Assembly: GCF_030814435.1 (NCBI RefSeq)
Contig: NZ_JAUSUW010000017.1
Span: 1-64,000 of the forward strand
Direction of reading: 5' to 3'
DNA from: Peteryoungia aggregata LMG 23059
Lineage (GTDB): Bacteria > Pseudomonadota > Alphaproteobacteria > Rhizobiales > Rhizobiaceae
Length of the DNA: 64,000 bases
A program made the position numbers and the translations under genes. The notes under the pieces were generated by a model. It was not told where the DNA came from and made no database searches. It was given only the letters and a program-made list of their open reading frames with translations. Of the stretch, positions 17,559-26,193 are shown piece by piece. Numbering within the stretch: the stretch's first letter is position 1; each line of letters begins with the position of its first letter.

Positions 17559-18029
17559 ATGCAGCCTGACAGGCTTCACTACGAGGATTTCACACAAGGC
17601 CGCCAGTTCGAACTCGGACCGCGGACCGTGACGGCCGAGGAAATCATCGACTTCGCCAGTGAGTTCGATCCCCAGCCCATGCATCTCTCCGAAGAGGCCG
17701 GCAAGCAGAGCATCCTCGGCGGCCTCTCCGCCTCCGGCTGGCATACATCGAGCCTGTTCATGCGCATGATGATCGACGCCTATGTGCTCAAAGCCGCCTC
17801 GGAGGGAGCCCCCGGCATCGAATTCATGCAATGGCGCAAACCGGTGCTCGCCGGCGACACGCTGTCCGGCCGCTCGGTTGTCGAGGAAGCTCGCCCGATG
17901 CGCTCGCGTCCGCATCTCGGAATCGTCACCTTTGGCCACGAACTCCGCAATCAACGCGGCGAACTGGTTCTTTCCGCCCGCAACGCCGTCATGGTCCGCC
18001 GCCGCGAGAGCGTGGAGGCCGGCGCATGA
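17559..18029 (+). CDS. MaoC-type hydratase/dehydratase domain protein, first copy
   Basis: This 156-residue single hot-dog-fold protein has the R-hydratase motif: active-site Asp/His in SEFDPQPMHLSEEAG and the Ser in SASGWHTSSL. It should hydrate enoyl-CoA or a related thioester. The start at 17559 (MQPDRLHYED) is the family start, preceded by GGGAGAA; upstream codons overlap the divergent regulator's promoter. Its stop overlaps the start of a second maoC gene (ATGA), and together they may form a heterodimer. Confidence 0.88.
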   Translation: MQPDRLHYEDFTQGRQFELGPRTVTAEEIIDFASEFDPQPMHLSEEAGKQSILGGLSASGWHTSSLFMRMMIDAYVLKAASEGAPGIEFMQWRKPVLAGDTLSGRSVVEEARPMRSRPHLGIVTFGHELRNQRGELVLSARNAVMVRRRESVEAGA

Positions 18030-18514
18030 AGATGCTCGACCTCTATCCCGCCGGCACCCGGCTCGAACTCGGCAGCGTCACCTTTACCGCCGACGACATC
18101 ATCCGCTTTGCCGAGAAGTTCGATCCCCAGCCCTTCCATGTCGATGCCGAGGCGGCGAAGGCCTATGTCTTTGGCGCGCTCTGCGCCTCTGGCTGGCACA
18201 CCTGCGCCAACTGGATGAAGAGCTTCATCACCTTCTGGGGCAAGGAGAGCGACCGCCTGCACGCCGATGGCATCGCGCCGCCGAAGCTCGGCCCCTCCCC
18301 CGGTTTCGCCGAACTGCAGTGGCTGAAACCCGTCTTTGTCGGCCATACGATCACCTATTTCATGACGCCGCTGGAAAGCCGCAATGTAAAGGGACGCCTG
18401 CACTACATCCTGAATTCCGCCCTCTCCGAGGGTGTCAACCAGCACGGCGAGACCGTGCTGCGCTTCAGAAGCCAGATGATCGAATTCTTCCCCGACGAGG
18501 AGCAACCAGCATGA
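18026..18514 (+). CDS. MaoC-type hydratase/dehydratase domain protein, second copy
   Basis: A 162-residue hot-dog-fold protein closely parallel to the gene before it: FAEKFDPQPFHVDAEAA and CASGWHTCANWM hold the catalytic Asp/His and Ser positions. It differs by an insertion after the motif (KESDRLHADGIAPPKLGPS). Four-base overlaps with the genes on both sides imply translational coupling. In split MaoC pairs one copy is often catalytic and the other structural, but here both keep the active-site residues. Confidence 0.88.
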   Translation: MKMLDLYPAGTRLELGSVTFTADDIIRFAEKFDPQPFHVDAEAAKAYVFGALCASGWHTCANWMKSFITFWGKESDRLHADGIAPPKLGPSPGFAELQWLKPVFVGHTITYFMTPLESRNVKGRLHYILNSALSEGVNQHGETVLRFRSQMIEFFPDEEQPA

Positions 18515-18987
18515 GCGTCCACGACTTTACCATGAGCACCATCGACGGCACGGCAAAACCGCTGTCTGACTATGCTGGCAAGGTCCTGCTGATCGTCAAC
18601 ACGGCCAGCGCCTGTGGCCTTACCCCGCAATACGAGGGCCTGGAAGCCCTCTACAAGGCCAATCCGGATCTCGTCGTGCTTGGCTTCCCCTGCAACCAGT
18701 TCGGCGCCCAGGAACCTGGCACCGAAAAGGAAATCGCCCTCTTCTGCGAGACCCAGTTCGCTGTGACCTTTCCGCTCTTCGCCAAGATCGAGGTCAATGG
18801 CGAAGGCAGCGATCCGCTCTACGCCTATCTGAAGGCACAGACGCCCGGCGCCGAACAGGGCGCTGAGATCGGCTGGAACTTCGCCAAGTTCCTGGTCGGT
18901 CGCAACGGCAAGCCGATCGCCCGTTATGCGCCGCGCACGGCGCCGTCTGACATCGCAGCCGACATTGCCAGCGCCATCGCCGGCTGA
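18511..18987 (+). CDS. Glutathione peroxidase, cysteine type
   Basis: The 158-residue protein reduces peroxides with a thiol donor (glutathione or thioredoxin). The active site is NTASACGLTPQY with Cys in place of selenocysteine (residue 35), followed by LGFPCNQFGAQEPG, which supplies the resolving region, and WNFAKFLV with the catalytic Trp-Asn pair. The start overlaps the preceding maoC stop. The operon maoC-maoC-gpx may link acyl-CoA handling with lipid peroxide defence; this is inferred from coupling only. Confidence 0.93.
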   Translation: MSVHDFTMSTIDGTAKPLSDYAGKVLLIVNTASACGLTPQYEGLEALYKANPDLVVLGFPCNQFGAQEPGTEKEIALFCETQFAVTFPLFAKIEVNGEGSDPLYAYLKAQTPGAEQGAEIGWNFAKFLVGRNGKPIARYAPRTAPSDIAADIASAIAG

Positions 18988-18993
18988 CGCGCC

Positions 18994-19821
18994 ATGACCG
19001 GTTTCCGCTTCCATCCGACACCTTTGGCCGGCCTGGAAGCGGTTTCGGCAACAAGCGCCCATGTCTTTCCCAAGCACACACACGACACCTATGGCATCGG
19101 TTTCCTCTCTGCCGGAGGTCAGATCTCGGCCTCCGGACGTGGTCAGGTGCAGGCAGAGGCCGGTCAACTGATCACGGTCAATCCCGGCGAGGTGCATGAC
19201 GGCGCGCCGATCGGGCAGACGCCGCGCAGCTGGCACATGCTCTATCTGACACCGGCCCTCGCAGCCGAGAGCGTCAGCGATCTCGTATCGACCTCGGCAG
19301 ATCTCGAATTCGAACATCCGGTCTTCGTCGATCCTTCGGTCCGCACCGTGCTGGGATCGCTTCACCATCGCCTGGAGACCGCTGAGGGAAGCGAGGTTAC
19401 CGAGAGCTTTCGCGAAGCCCTCATCCTCCTCCTCGGCAGGACGCTGACCCGCCGCAGGGGCGCCCCGGCTCCCATGCCCGCATCCCTGCAGCGGGTGCGC
19501 GAGCGCCTCGACGATGACCCGGCAAGCCCGGCGGACCTCAAGGACCTCGCCCGTGACGCCGGCCTCAGCCGCTACCAGCTGATCCGCTCCTTCCTGCGCC
19601 ACACGGGCCTGACGCCGCACGCCTATCTGATGCAGCGCCGGGCACTCCTGAGCCGCAGCCTGCTTGCGACCGGCCTTGCACCGGCCGAAGTGGCCGCGGC
19701 CTGCGGCTATGTCGACCAGAGCCACATGCACCGCGAATTCCGTCGCCGCTTTGGCCTGACGCCCGGTGCTTATCGAAGCGCCCGTATCTGCCGCAATCCT
19801 GTACAAGACGGACGTGCCTGA
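18994..19821 (+). CDS. AraC-family regulator with cupin domain
   Basis: This 275-residue regulator has an N-terminal AraC-type cupin (HVFPKHTHDTYGIGFLSAG with metal-type His cluster; VNPGEVHDGAPI) and two C-terminal helix-turn-helix units, the second with CGYVDQSHMHREFRRRFGLTP. It starts 6 bp after the peroxidase stop and is followed by a LysE-type exporter gene after about 40 bp. AraC proteins of this kind frequently control the adjacent LysE exporter, so that pairing is the likely one. Confidence 0.9.
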   Translation: MTGFRFHPTPLAGLEAVSATSAHVFPKHTHDTYGIGFLSAGGQISASGRGQVQAEAGQLITVNPGEVHDGAPIGQTPRSWHMLYLTPALAAESVSDLVSTSADLEFEHPVFVDPSVRTVLGSLHHRLETAEGSEVTESFREALILLLGRTLTRRRGAPAPMPASLQRVRERLDDDPASPADLKDLARDAGLSRYQLIRSFLRHTGLTPHAYLMQRRALLSRSLLATGLAPAEVAAACGYVDQSHMHREFRRRFGLTPGAYRSARICRNPVQDGRA

Positions 19822-19861
19822 GCCTCCCATGGTTGCCCTGCCAAAAAGCAGGAGACCTCCG

Positions 19862-20470
19862 ATGACCCTCGACTTCCTTCTGACCACCCTGATCATCGTC
19901 GCCACACCCGGAACCGGCGCACTCTACACGCTGGCCGCAGCCCTGGGCGGTGGCCGGCGTGATGCGCTTGTCGCCGCCTTCGGCTGCACGCTCGGCATCA
20001 TCCCGCACATGCTGGCCGCAGCCCTCGGCCTCGCCGCGCTCGTCGCCGCCGAGCCGCGCCTCTTCGAGGCGATCCGCTATGCCGGCATTGCCTATCTCGT
20101 CTGGATGGCGGTCGGCCTCTGGAGAAGCGGACTGGCGGGGGATATGACAGCCGAACCGAAACAGCGTGCCTCACGGATCATCCGCAAGGCGGTGCTGATC
20201 AACCTTCTGAATCCCAAGCTCTCGCTCTTCTTCCTGGCCTTCCTGCCGCAATTCGTCGATCCGGCAGATGCCCGTCCGCTCGCCACCATGGCGACCTTGA
20301 GCCTCGTCTTCATGGCCGTGACCTTCGTCGTCTTCGCGATCTACGGACTTGCAGCTGCCAGCATGCGACAGCGGCTCGTCACGCGCCCTGACAGGATGCG
20401 TGTCGTCAACCGGCTGCTCTCGGCAGGCTTTCTGCTGATGGCGGGAAGACTGGCGCTGGCACAAAGGTAG
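19862..20470 (+). CDS. LysE/RhtB-family amino acid or metabolite exporter
   Basis: The 202-residue inner-membrane protein has about six helices and the family signature TPGTGALYTLAAALGGGRRD at about 14-33, with LINLLNPKLSLFFLAFLPQFV in the middle. The start follows AGGAGACCTCCG. It exports amino acids or related small molecules; the substrate is unknown. It comes after the AraC gene on the same strand. Confidence 0.92.
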   Translation: MTLDFLLTTLIIVATPGTGALYTLAAALGGGRRDALVAAFGCTLGIIPHMLAAALGLAALVAAEPRLFEAIRYAGIAYLVWMAVGLWRSGLAGDMTAEPKQRASRIIRKAVLINLLNPKLSLFFLAFLPQFVDPADARPLATMATLSLVFMAVTFVVFAIYGLAAASMRQRLVTRPDRMRVVNRLLSAGFLLMAGRLALAQR

Positions 20471-20520
20471 CACGCCAGAAAAGCGATCGACCGGGGGGAT
20501 CCCCGGTCGCCGGAAGGAGC

Positions 20521-21066
20521 TCAGTGCCCCTCGAATTCCACAAGCGTGCGAACCTCGACGCCAAGCGCCTCCAGCTTCTTGCGGCCACCGAGTTCCGGCA
20601 GATCGATGACAAAGCAAGCCGAGACGACATCGGCCCCGATCTGGCGGAGCAGCTGAACTGCACCGACAGCCGTGCCGCCGGTGGCGATCAGGTCGTCGAC
20701 CAGGATCACCTTCTCGCCGGGCTTGACCGCGTCCATGTGGATCTCCATCTCGTCCACGCCATATTCCAGGCTGTAGGCAATCCGCACGGTCTCATGCGGC
20801 AGCTTCCCCTTCTTGCGGATCGGCACGAAGCCGGCAGACAGCTGATGCGCGACGGCACCGCCCAGGATGAAGCCACGCGCTTCCATGCCGGCGATCTTGT
20901 CGACCTTGAGCCCCACATAGGGTTGAACAAGCTCATCCACCGCGCGCCGAAACGCCCGCGCGTCCCCAAGCAGTGTGGTGATGTCGCGGAAGATGATCCC
21001 GGGCTTCGGATAGTCGGGAATCGAGCGGATCGAGCTGAGGAGGTAGTTCTGGCTTTCGGGCGTCAT
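20521..21066 (-). CDS. apt: Adenine phosphoribosyltransferase
   Basis: The 181-residue purine-salvage enzyme converts adenine and PRPP to AMP. The PRPP-binding motif is [17 protein letters not shown] (about 120-136). [20 protein letters not shown] at the N-terminus and [13 protein letters not shown] are family signatures. It lies 119 bp downstream of petC but behind a terminator, so it is likely to have its own promoter. Confidence 0.97.
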   Translation of the reverse strand: MTPESQNYLLSSIRSIPDYPKPGIIFRDITTLLGDARAFRRAVDELVQPYVGLKVDKIAGMEARGFILGGAVAHQLSAGFVPIRKKGKLPHETVRIAYSLEYGVDEMEIHMDAVKPGEKVILVDDLIATGGTAVGAVQLLRQIGADVVSACFVIDLPELGGRKKLEALGVEVRTLVEFEGH

Positions 21067-21133
21067 GTATCATCCGATTGAGAGCGGAAGGGAGTTGCAA
21101 GGGACTGTACCAAGATTGGTATGGTCCCCCAAC

Positions 21134-21162
21134 AAAAAAAGGCGATCCGAAGACCGCCTTTT
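21134..21162 (-). terminator. Terminator of the petABC operon
   Basis: On the minus strand AAAAGGCGGTC-TTCG-GATCGCC leads into seven T residues. It starts about 24 bp after the petC stop and precedes apt. Confidence 0.85.
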
Positions 21163-21185
21163 CCGTGAAACGTGATCCCAGGGGA

Positions 21186-22061
21186 TCAGTGTTCCTTGTT
21201 CGCGTAGACCGACTTCTTCGTCAGGTAGATCAGCGCGGTGAAGATCGCCAGGAACACCATGACCATGAAGCCCATGCGCTTGCGATCTTCGAGATGCGGC
21301 TCGGCGGCCCACATCAGGAAGGCGGACACGTCGAGCGAATACTGCTCCAGCGTTTCCGGCGCGCCATCATCGTAGGTCACCTGACCGTCAGACAGCGGCG
21401 CTGCCATGGCGAGCGACTGGCCAGCGATGAAGTACGGGTTGAAGTGCGTACCTTCGGCAACCTCGATGCCTTCCGGCGGCTCCTGGTACCCCGTCAGAAG
21501 CGCATGGATATAATCCGGACCGCCCTGCTGATACTGGGTGAAGATGTCGAAGACGAAGGTCGGGAAACCGCGGGTGACGCCACGGGCCTTCGCGATCAGC
21601 GAAAAGTCCGGCGGAGCCGCACCGTTGTTGGCAGCCGCAGCAGCTTCCTTGTTCGGGAACGGCGACGGGAAGCGATCAGACGGAACCGCTGCACGGGTGA
21701 ACATTTCACCGTCCGCATTCGGACCGTCGGTCACTTCATAGTTCGCAGCAAAGGCCTTCACCTGCGCCTCGGAGTAACCCAGGTCTTCCAGCGTGCGGAA
21801 GGCAACCAGGCTCATCGAGTGACAGGCGGCACAGACTTCGGTGAAAACCTTCAGGCCGCGCTGCAACTGGCCCTTGTCATATTTGCCGAACGGGCCGGCA
21901 AACGACCAGTCCATCTGCTCGGGCTTCAGGATCGGGTAGTGACCGGTCTGCGCAGCATGATGCGTCATCTCGGCCAGGTCGCCACCTTCCGCCGCCAGCG
22001 CCTGACCGGAGAACCCGGCCAAGGCGGCGATCAGCGCAATGCTCGTGACAAGCTTTTTCAT
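21186..22061 (-). CDS. petC: Cytochrome c1 of the bc1 complex
   Basis: This 291-residue periplasm-facing subunit passes electrons from the Rieske centre to cytochrome c. It has a signal peptide (about 1-24, ending QALAAE), one heme-c site CAACH in CAACHSMSLVAFRTLEDLGY, the Met-ligand region near AAPLSDGQVTY, and a C-terminal membrane anchor (about 265-285). GAGAGGAAGATAAA precedes the start. It is the last gene of petABC, with 20 bp between it and petB, and is separate from cytochrome b rather than fused as in Bradyrhizobium. Confidence 0.97.
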   Translation of the reverse strand: MKKLVTSIALIAALAGFSGQALAAEGGDLAEMTHHAAQTGHYPILKPEQMDWSFAGPFGKYDKGQLQRGLKVFTEVCAACHSMSLVAFRTLEDLGYSEAQVKAFAANYEVTDGPNADGEMFTRAAVPSDRFPSPFPNKEAAAAANNGAAPPDFSLIAKARGVTRGFPTFVFDIFTQYQQGGPDYIHALLTGYQEPPEGIEVAEGTHFNPYFIAGQSLAMAAPLSDGQVTYDDGAPETLEQYSLDVSAFLMWAAEPHLEDRKRMGFMVMVFLAIFTALIYLTKKSVYANKEH

Positions 22062-22081
22062 TTTATCTTCCTCTCACGCGC

Positions 22082-23350
22082 TCAGGCTTGGGCAGCAGCA
22101 GACTTGCCGCTCTTTTCGAGAACCGCTTCGGTGATCGAGTTCGGGATACGCCTTGGCGTCTCGAACAGACCGAGCAACGGCATGATCACGAGGAAGAAGC
22201 CGAAGTAGTAGGCGGTTCCGGCCTGCGACAGCACGACATAGATGCCTTCCGCCGGCATCGCACCGAGCCAGCCAAGCAGGATCGAGTTGGCAACGAAGAG
22301 CCAGAAGAACAGCTTGTACCACGGACGGTAGACAGCCGAACGAACCTTCGACGTGTCGAGCCAGGGCAGGAAGAACAGGACGATGATCGCGCCGAACATC
22401 ACGAGAACGCCGCCGAGCTTCGAGTCGATGAAGAGAACGTCGAAGGTGATCGCACGCAGCATCGCGTAGAACGGCAGGAAGTACCATTCCGGGACGATAT
22501 GCGCCGGGGTCTTCAGCGAGTCGGCCGGGATGTAGTTGTCCGGATGGCCGAGGTAGTTCGGCATGTAGAAGACGAAGTAGGCGAAGACCAGCAGGAAGAC
22601 GGACAGGCCAAGCGCATCCTTCAGCGTTGCATAGGGCGTGAACGGTACCGTGTCGGTCTTGGACTTCACTTCGACGCCGGTCGGGTTGGTCTGACCGGTC
22701 ACATGCAGCGCCCAGACGTGCAGGATGACGACGCCGGCGATCATGAACGGCAGCAGGTAGTGCAGCGCAAAGAAGCGGTTCAGCGTCGGATTGTCGACCG
22801 CAAAGCCGCCGAGCAGGAACTGCTGGATGGTTTCGCCGACAAACGGGAAGGCTGTGAAGAAGCCGGTGATGACGGTCGCGCCCCAGAAGGACATCTGACC
22901 CCAGGGCAGAACATAGCCCATGAAGGCGGTTGCCATCATCAGAAGGAAGATCACCACGCCGAGGATCCAGAGGATTTCGCGCGGCGCCTTGTAGGAACCG
23001 TAGTAGAGACCACGGGCAATATGCAGGTAGACGGCGATGAAGAAGAACGACGCGCCGTTGGCATGCATATAGCGCAAGAGCCAACCATTGTTGACGTCAC
23101 GCATGATCTTTTCGACCGAGTTGAAGGCAACGGTCGTTTCAGCGGCATAGTGCATGGCCAGCACGACGCCGGTCAGGATCTGCACGATCAGCATGACAGA
23201 AAGCATGCCACCGAAGGTATAGGCATAGTTCAGGTTGCGGGGAACCGGATAGGCAACGAAGCTGTCATACATCAGACGCGGCAGCGGCAGGCGCGCATCG
23301 ATCCACTTCTCGACGCCGGTGGACGGCTGGTAACTCGAATGGCCACTCAT
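22082..23350 (-). CDS. petB: Cytochrome b of the bc1 complex
   Basis: A 422-residue integral membrane protein with eight helices. It carries the heme-b ligands: His of AMHYAAE and [20 protein letters not shown], and [10 protein letters not shown]. The quinone-site motif [15 protein letters not shown] is intact (PEWY). It takes electrons from ubiquinol and moves protons across the inner membrane. The start follows GAGGGG. It lies between petA (14 bp) and petC (20 bp). Confidence 0.97.
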   Translation of the reverse strand: MSGHSSYQPSTGVEKWIDARLPLPRLMYDSFVAYPVPRNLNYAYTFGGMLSVMLIVQILTGVVLAMHYAAETTVAFNSVEKIMRDVNNGWLLRYMHANGASFFFIAVYLHIARGLYYGSYKAPREILWILGVVIFLLMMATAFMGYVLPWGQMSFWGATVITGFFTAFPFVGETIQQFLLGGFAVDNPTLNRFFALHYLLPFMIAGVVILHVWALHVTGQTNPTGVEVKSKTDTVPFTPYATLKDALGLSVFLLVFAYFVFYMPNYLGHPDNYIPADSLKTPAHIVPEWYFLPFYAMLRAITFDVLFIDSKLGGVLVMFGAIIVLFFLPWLDTSKVRSAVYRPWYKLFFWLFVANSILLGWLGAMPAEGIYVVLSQAGTAYYFGFFLVIMPLLGLFETPRRIPNSITEAVLEKSGKSAAAQA

Positions 23351-23364
23351 TGTGTCTTATCCCC

Positions 23365-23943
23365 TCAGCCGATCGCGATGACAGTGTCGGATGTGAATGC
23401 AAAGGTCGGCACCGGCAGGTTGGTCGGTGCGGGACCCTTGCGGATACGGCCCGCCGTATCGTAGTGCGAGCCGTGGCAGGGACAGAACCACCCGCCGAAG
23501 TCTCCGGCCTGACCAAGCGGGACGCAGCCCAGATGGGTGCAGGAGCCGATCATGACGATCCAGTTTTCCTTGCCTTCACCGGCCGAACGCGCGAGGTCCG
23601 TCGCATCGGCAGCAGCGTCGACATTGGCGTTGCGCGCCACCGGGTCCTTGAGGTCAGCCAGCTGAACGGCCTTTGCCTCTTCGACTTCCTTGTCGGTTCG
23701 GTTGCGGATGAACACAGGCTTGCCACGCCACTTGACGGTCAGCGACATGCCCGGCTCAAGCGCAGACACGTCCACTTCGATCGAAGCGAGCGCGAGCGTC
23801 GATGCATCCGGACGCATCTGGTCGATGAACGGCCATGCGACCGCACCCGCACCGACGGCACCGGCCATCCCGGTCACCATATAGAGAAAGTCGCGGCGCG
23901 TAGGCTCGCCCGCATGTTCTGTCGTTGTCTCGTGTTCGCTCAC
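23365..23943 (-). CDS. petA: Rieske iron-sulfur subunit of the bc1 complex
   Basis: The 192-residue subunit binds a 2Fe-2S cluster through [10 protein letters not shown] and [14 protein letters not shown] (two Cys and two His). A twin-arginine-type membrane anchor [19 protein letters not shown] lies near the N-terminus. No ATG fits: the likely start is GTG at 23943 (giving SEHETTTEH after the first residue), or another GTG two codons earlier, both behind GAGAGGAAAAA. It is the first gene of petABC. Confidence 0.95.
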   Translation of the reverse strand: MSEHETTTEHAGEPTRRDFLYMVTGMAGAVGAGAVAWPFIDQMRPDASTLALASIEVDVSALEPGMSLTVKWRGKPVFIRNRTDKEVEEAKAVQLADLKDPVARNANVDAAADATDLARSAGEGKENWIVMIGSCTHLGCVPLGQAGDFGGWFCPCHGSHYDTAGRIRKGPAPTNLPVPTFAFTSDTVIAIG

Positions 23944-24131
23944 GGTCACTTTTTCCTCTCGCAATCCTGCGACACACCGCATTTGCCCCCGCAGCGGGAA
24001 TCACAATCCGGCCACTGTGCAGCCACAGATTCCCCGCCAGATTGGCGCGTTCTAAGCCCGATAATCTATTCTGTCCAGTCTTCCGCAGACAACGAGCCAC
24101 GTTGTCGCGGATTTCATGGGTACCATCCCCA

Positions 24132-24176
24132 ATTGCTTGATTTAACGCAAGTGTGAGAGGCAGTTTATCAAGCAAT
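24132..24176. repeat. Ten-base inverted repeat with 25-base loop upstream of petABC
   Basis: ATTGCTTGAT and ATCAAGCAAT are perfect inverted arms. Inside the left arm lies TTGAT-TTAA-CGCAA, a partial match to the FNR/FixK box (TTGAT-N4-ATCAA). It sits about 190 bp before petA and 39 bp after the ABC exporter stop. It could be an operator or a weak stop signal. Confidence 0.45.
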
Positions 24177-24214
24177 GCAGCAAGTTGAGCGACCGTACCG
24201 GCAGGTGGTCCGGC

Positions 24215-26086
24215 TCACGCCGTTGATGTCTCCGCAGCCGTATCGAGAAAACCGCCGGATTGCCGGGTCCAGAGCTCGGAATAGAGGCCACCGCGTTCGA
24301 CCAATTGCTGATGGGTGCCCTGCTCGATGATCCGGCCCTTGTCCATGACCACCAGCCGGTCAAGCGCCGCAATGGTCGACAGGCGGTGGGCGATGGCAAG
24401 CACGGTCTTGCCCTGCATCAGACGGTCGAGATTGGACTGGATCGCGGCTTCGACCTCCGAGTCGAGCGCAGACGTCGCCTCGTCCAGCACCAGGATCGGC
24501 GCATCCTTCAGCATTACCCGGGCAATCGCGATGCGTTGTCGCTGGCCACCCGAAAGCTTCACCCCGCGCTCGCCGACATGCGCGTCAAAGCCCTTGCGCC
24601 CGCGCTGGTCTTCCAGCCGCTGGATGAAGTCGAGTGCCTCGGCGCGCTCCGCTGCCTTGATCAGCTGCGCCTCACTCGCATCCTCACGACCGAAGAGAAT
24701 ATTGTCCCGGATCGAACGATGCAGAAGCGCCGTGTCCTGCGTTACCATGCCGATCTGCGAACGCAGGCTCTCCTGGGTGACTCCCGAAATGTCCTGTCCG
24801 TCGATGAGAATGCGTCCGCCCTCAAGGTCATAGAAGCGCAGGAGCAGGTTGACGAGCGTCGACTTGCCCGCCCCGGAGCGGCCGACAATGCCGACCTTCT
24901 CGCCAGGCTCTATCGTCAGTGTCAAATGATCGATCGCACCCGTCTTGCGGCCATAATGGAAGGTAACGTCCTCGAAGCGGATCTCCGGCGACTTCACCTC
25001 AAGCTTCGTCGCATCCGGCCTGTCCGTCAGTCCGATCGGCTTGGCGACCAGCTCGGCGGAATTCTGGATGGCGCCGATATTACGCATGATGCCGTTCAAC
25101 TGCGTCATCATCCGCCCCAGCAGCATGTTGAGGCGCAAAACGAGGCCGAGCGTGAAGGCAACGCCACCCGCCGTCACCGCACCGGTGAACCACAGATCGA
25201 CCGACAGAAGCGCCACCATCAGAATCATGAAGCCGGACAGGATGGCAAGCGAAGCCCGCACGCCGGTCAGCAACCGCGCGAACGGGCGCAGCGTGTCCTG
25301 AAACCGGTCGAAACCGGCGCGGATATAATGGTCGTTCTGCCGCTCGCGGGCAAAAAGCTTCAGCGTCTGGATGTTGGAATAGCTGTCGACAAGCCGGCCA
25401 TTCAGCATCGACGACGCCTCGGCCGTCTCCCGTGCATGATGGCGGATCTTCGGCACGAAATACCTCGCGAGCACGAGGAAAATCGCCACCCAGGCGCCGA
25501 TGATCGCGGCCAACCGCCAGTCGAGCTGTGCAACCAGCGCCATGGTCGAAATGGTGTAGATCACCATGAACCACACGACCTGCAGCAGCGACGTCAGCAG
25601 ATCCCCGGTCGATTGCCCCGCCGACCAGACCTTGGTCACGATGCGCCCGGCAAAGTCGTTCTGGAAGAAGGAGAGCGACTGGCGCGCCACATGCGCATGA
25701 GCCTGCCATCGCACCAGGTTGAAGAAGTTGAGGACGATCACCTGCTCCTCGACCAGAGCGCCCACCGTCACGACGATGAAGCGCCCAACGAGGACGATCA
25801 GCGCCATTGCGAGCAATTCACCGCCATGCGCGGCAATCAGCCCCTCCCAGCCGGCCTCCTTCGGCACCGTATCAAGAAGATCGACCAGCCGCCCGACAAA
25901 CCAGAACAGCCCTGCCTCCAGCATGGCCACGGCCCCGCCAAAAACAGCCATCAGGAAGAAGGCGAGCTTGGCCTGGCGGACATAGAACCACACGAAAGCC
26001 CAGATCTTCTCGGGCGGACGCAGATTGTCCGTGCGGGCGAAGGGATCGAGCCAGTTTTCGAAATATCGGGCAACAGCTTGGAACAT
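24215..26086 (-). CDS. ABC exporter, fused membrane and ATPase domains (first of two paralogues)
   Basis: The 623-residue half-transporter has six membrane helices in about residues 30-330 and an ATPase domain with Walker A GRSGAGKST, signature LSGGQRQRIAIARVML, Walker B ILVLDEATSALDSE and the H-loop His in IAHRLSTI. It belongs to the MsbA/multidrug-type exporters. A second gene of the same design lies at 30585-32453. It could work as a homodimer, or with its paralogue. The substrate is unknown. Confidence 0.93.
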   Translation of the reverse strand: MFQAVARYFENWLDPFARTDNLRPPEKIWAFVWFYVRQAKLAFFLMAVFGGAVAMLEAGLFWFVGRLVDLLDTVPKEAGWEGLIAAHGGELLAMALIVLVGRFIVVTVGALVEEQVIVLNFFNLVRWQAHAHVARQSLSFFQNDFAGRIVTKVWSAGQSTGDLLTSLLQVVWFMVIYTISTMALVAQLDWRLAAIIGAWVAIFLVLARYFVPKIRHHARETAEASSMLNGRLVDSYSNIQTLKLFARERQNDHYIRAGFDRFQDTLRPFARLLTGVRASLAILSGFMILMVALLSVDLWFTGAVTAGGVAFTLGLVLRLNMLLGRMMTQLNGIMRNIGAIQNSAELVAKPIGLTDRPDATKLEVKSPEIRFEDVTFHYGRKTGAIDHLTLTIEPGEKVGIVGRSGAGKSTLVNLLLRFYDLEGGRILIDGQDISGVTQESLRSQIGMVTQDTALLHRSIRDNILFGREDASEAQLIKAAERAEALDFIQRLEDQRGRKGFDAHVGERGVKLSGGQRQRIAIARVMLKDAPILVLDEATSALDSEVEAAIQSNLDRLMQGKTVLAIAHRLSTIAALDRLVVMDKGRIIEQGTHQQLVERGGLYSELWTRQSGGFLDTAAETSTA

Positions 26087-26193
26087 GAAAAGCGATATAG
26101 GCGGTTTGCCCGGGACGGCAAAGCATTTGCGCCGCCGAACCGCATTACAATTTGGTCAGATGCTGTAGCCCCATCAGGAACGACCGCTGCAGC

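Noticed and set aside
22088-23464. 458-codon plus-strand frame opposite petB
   Set aside because: The opposite strand holds cytochrome b with all heme ligands; this frame is highly charged and nonsensical.
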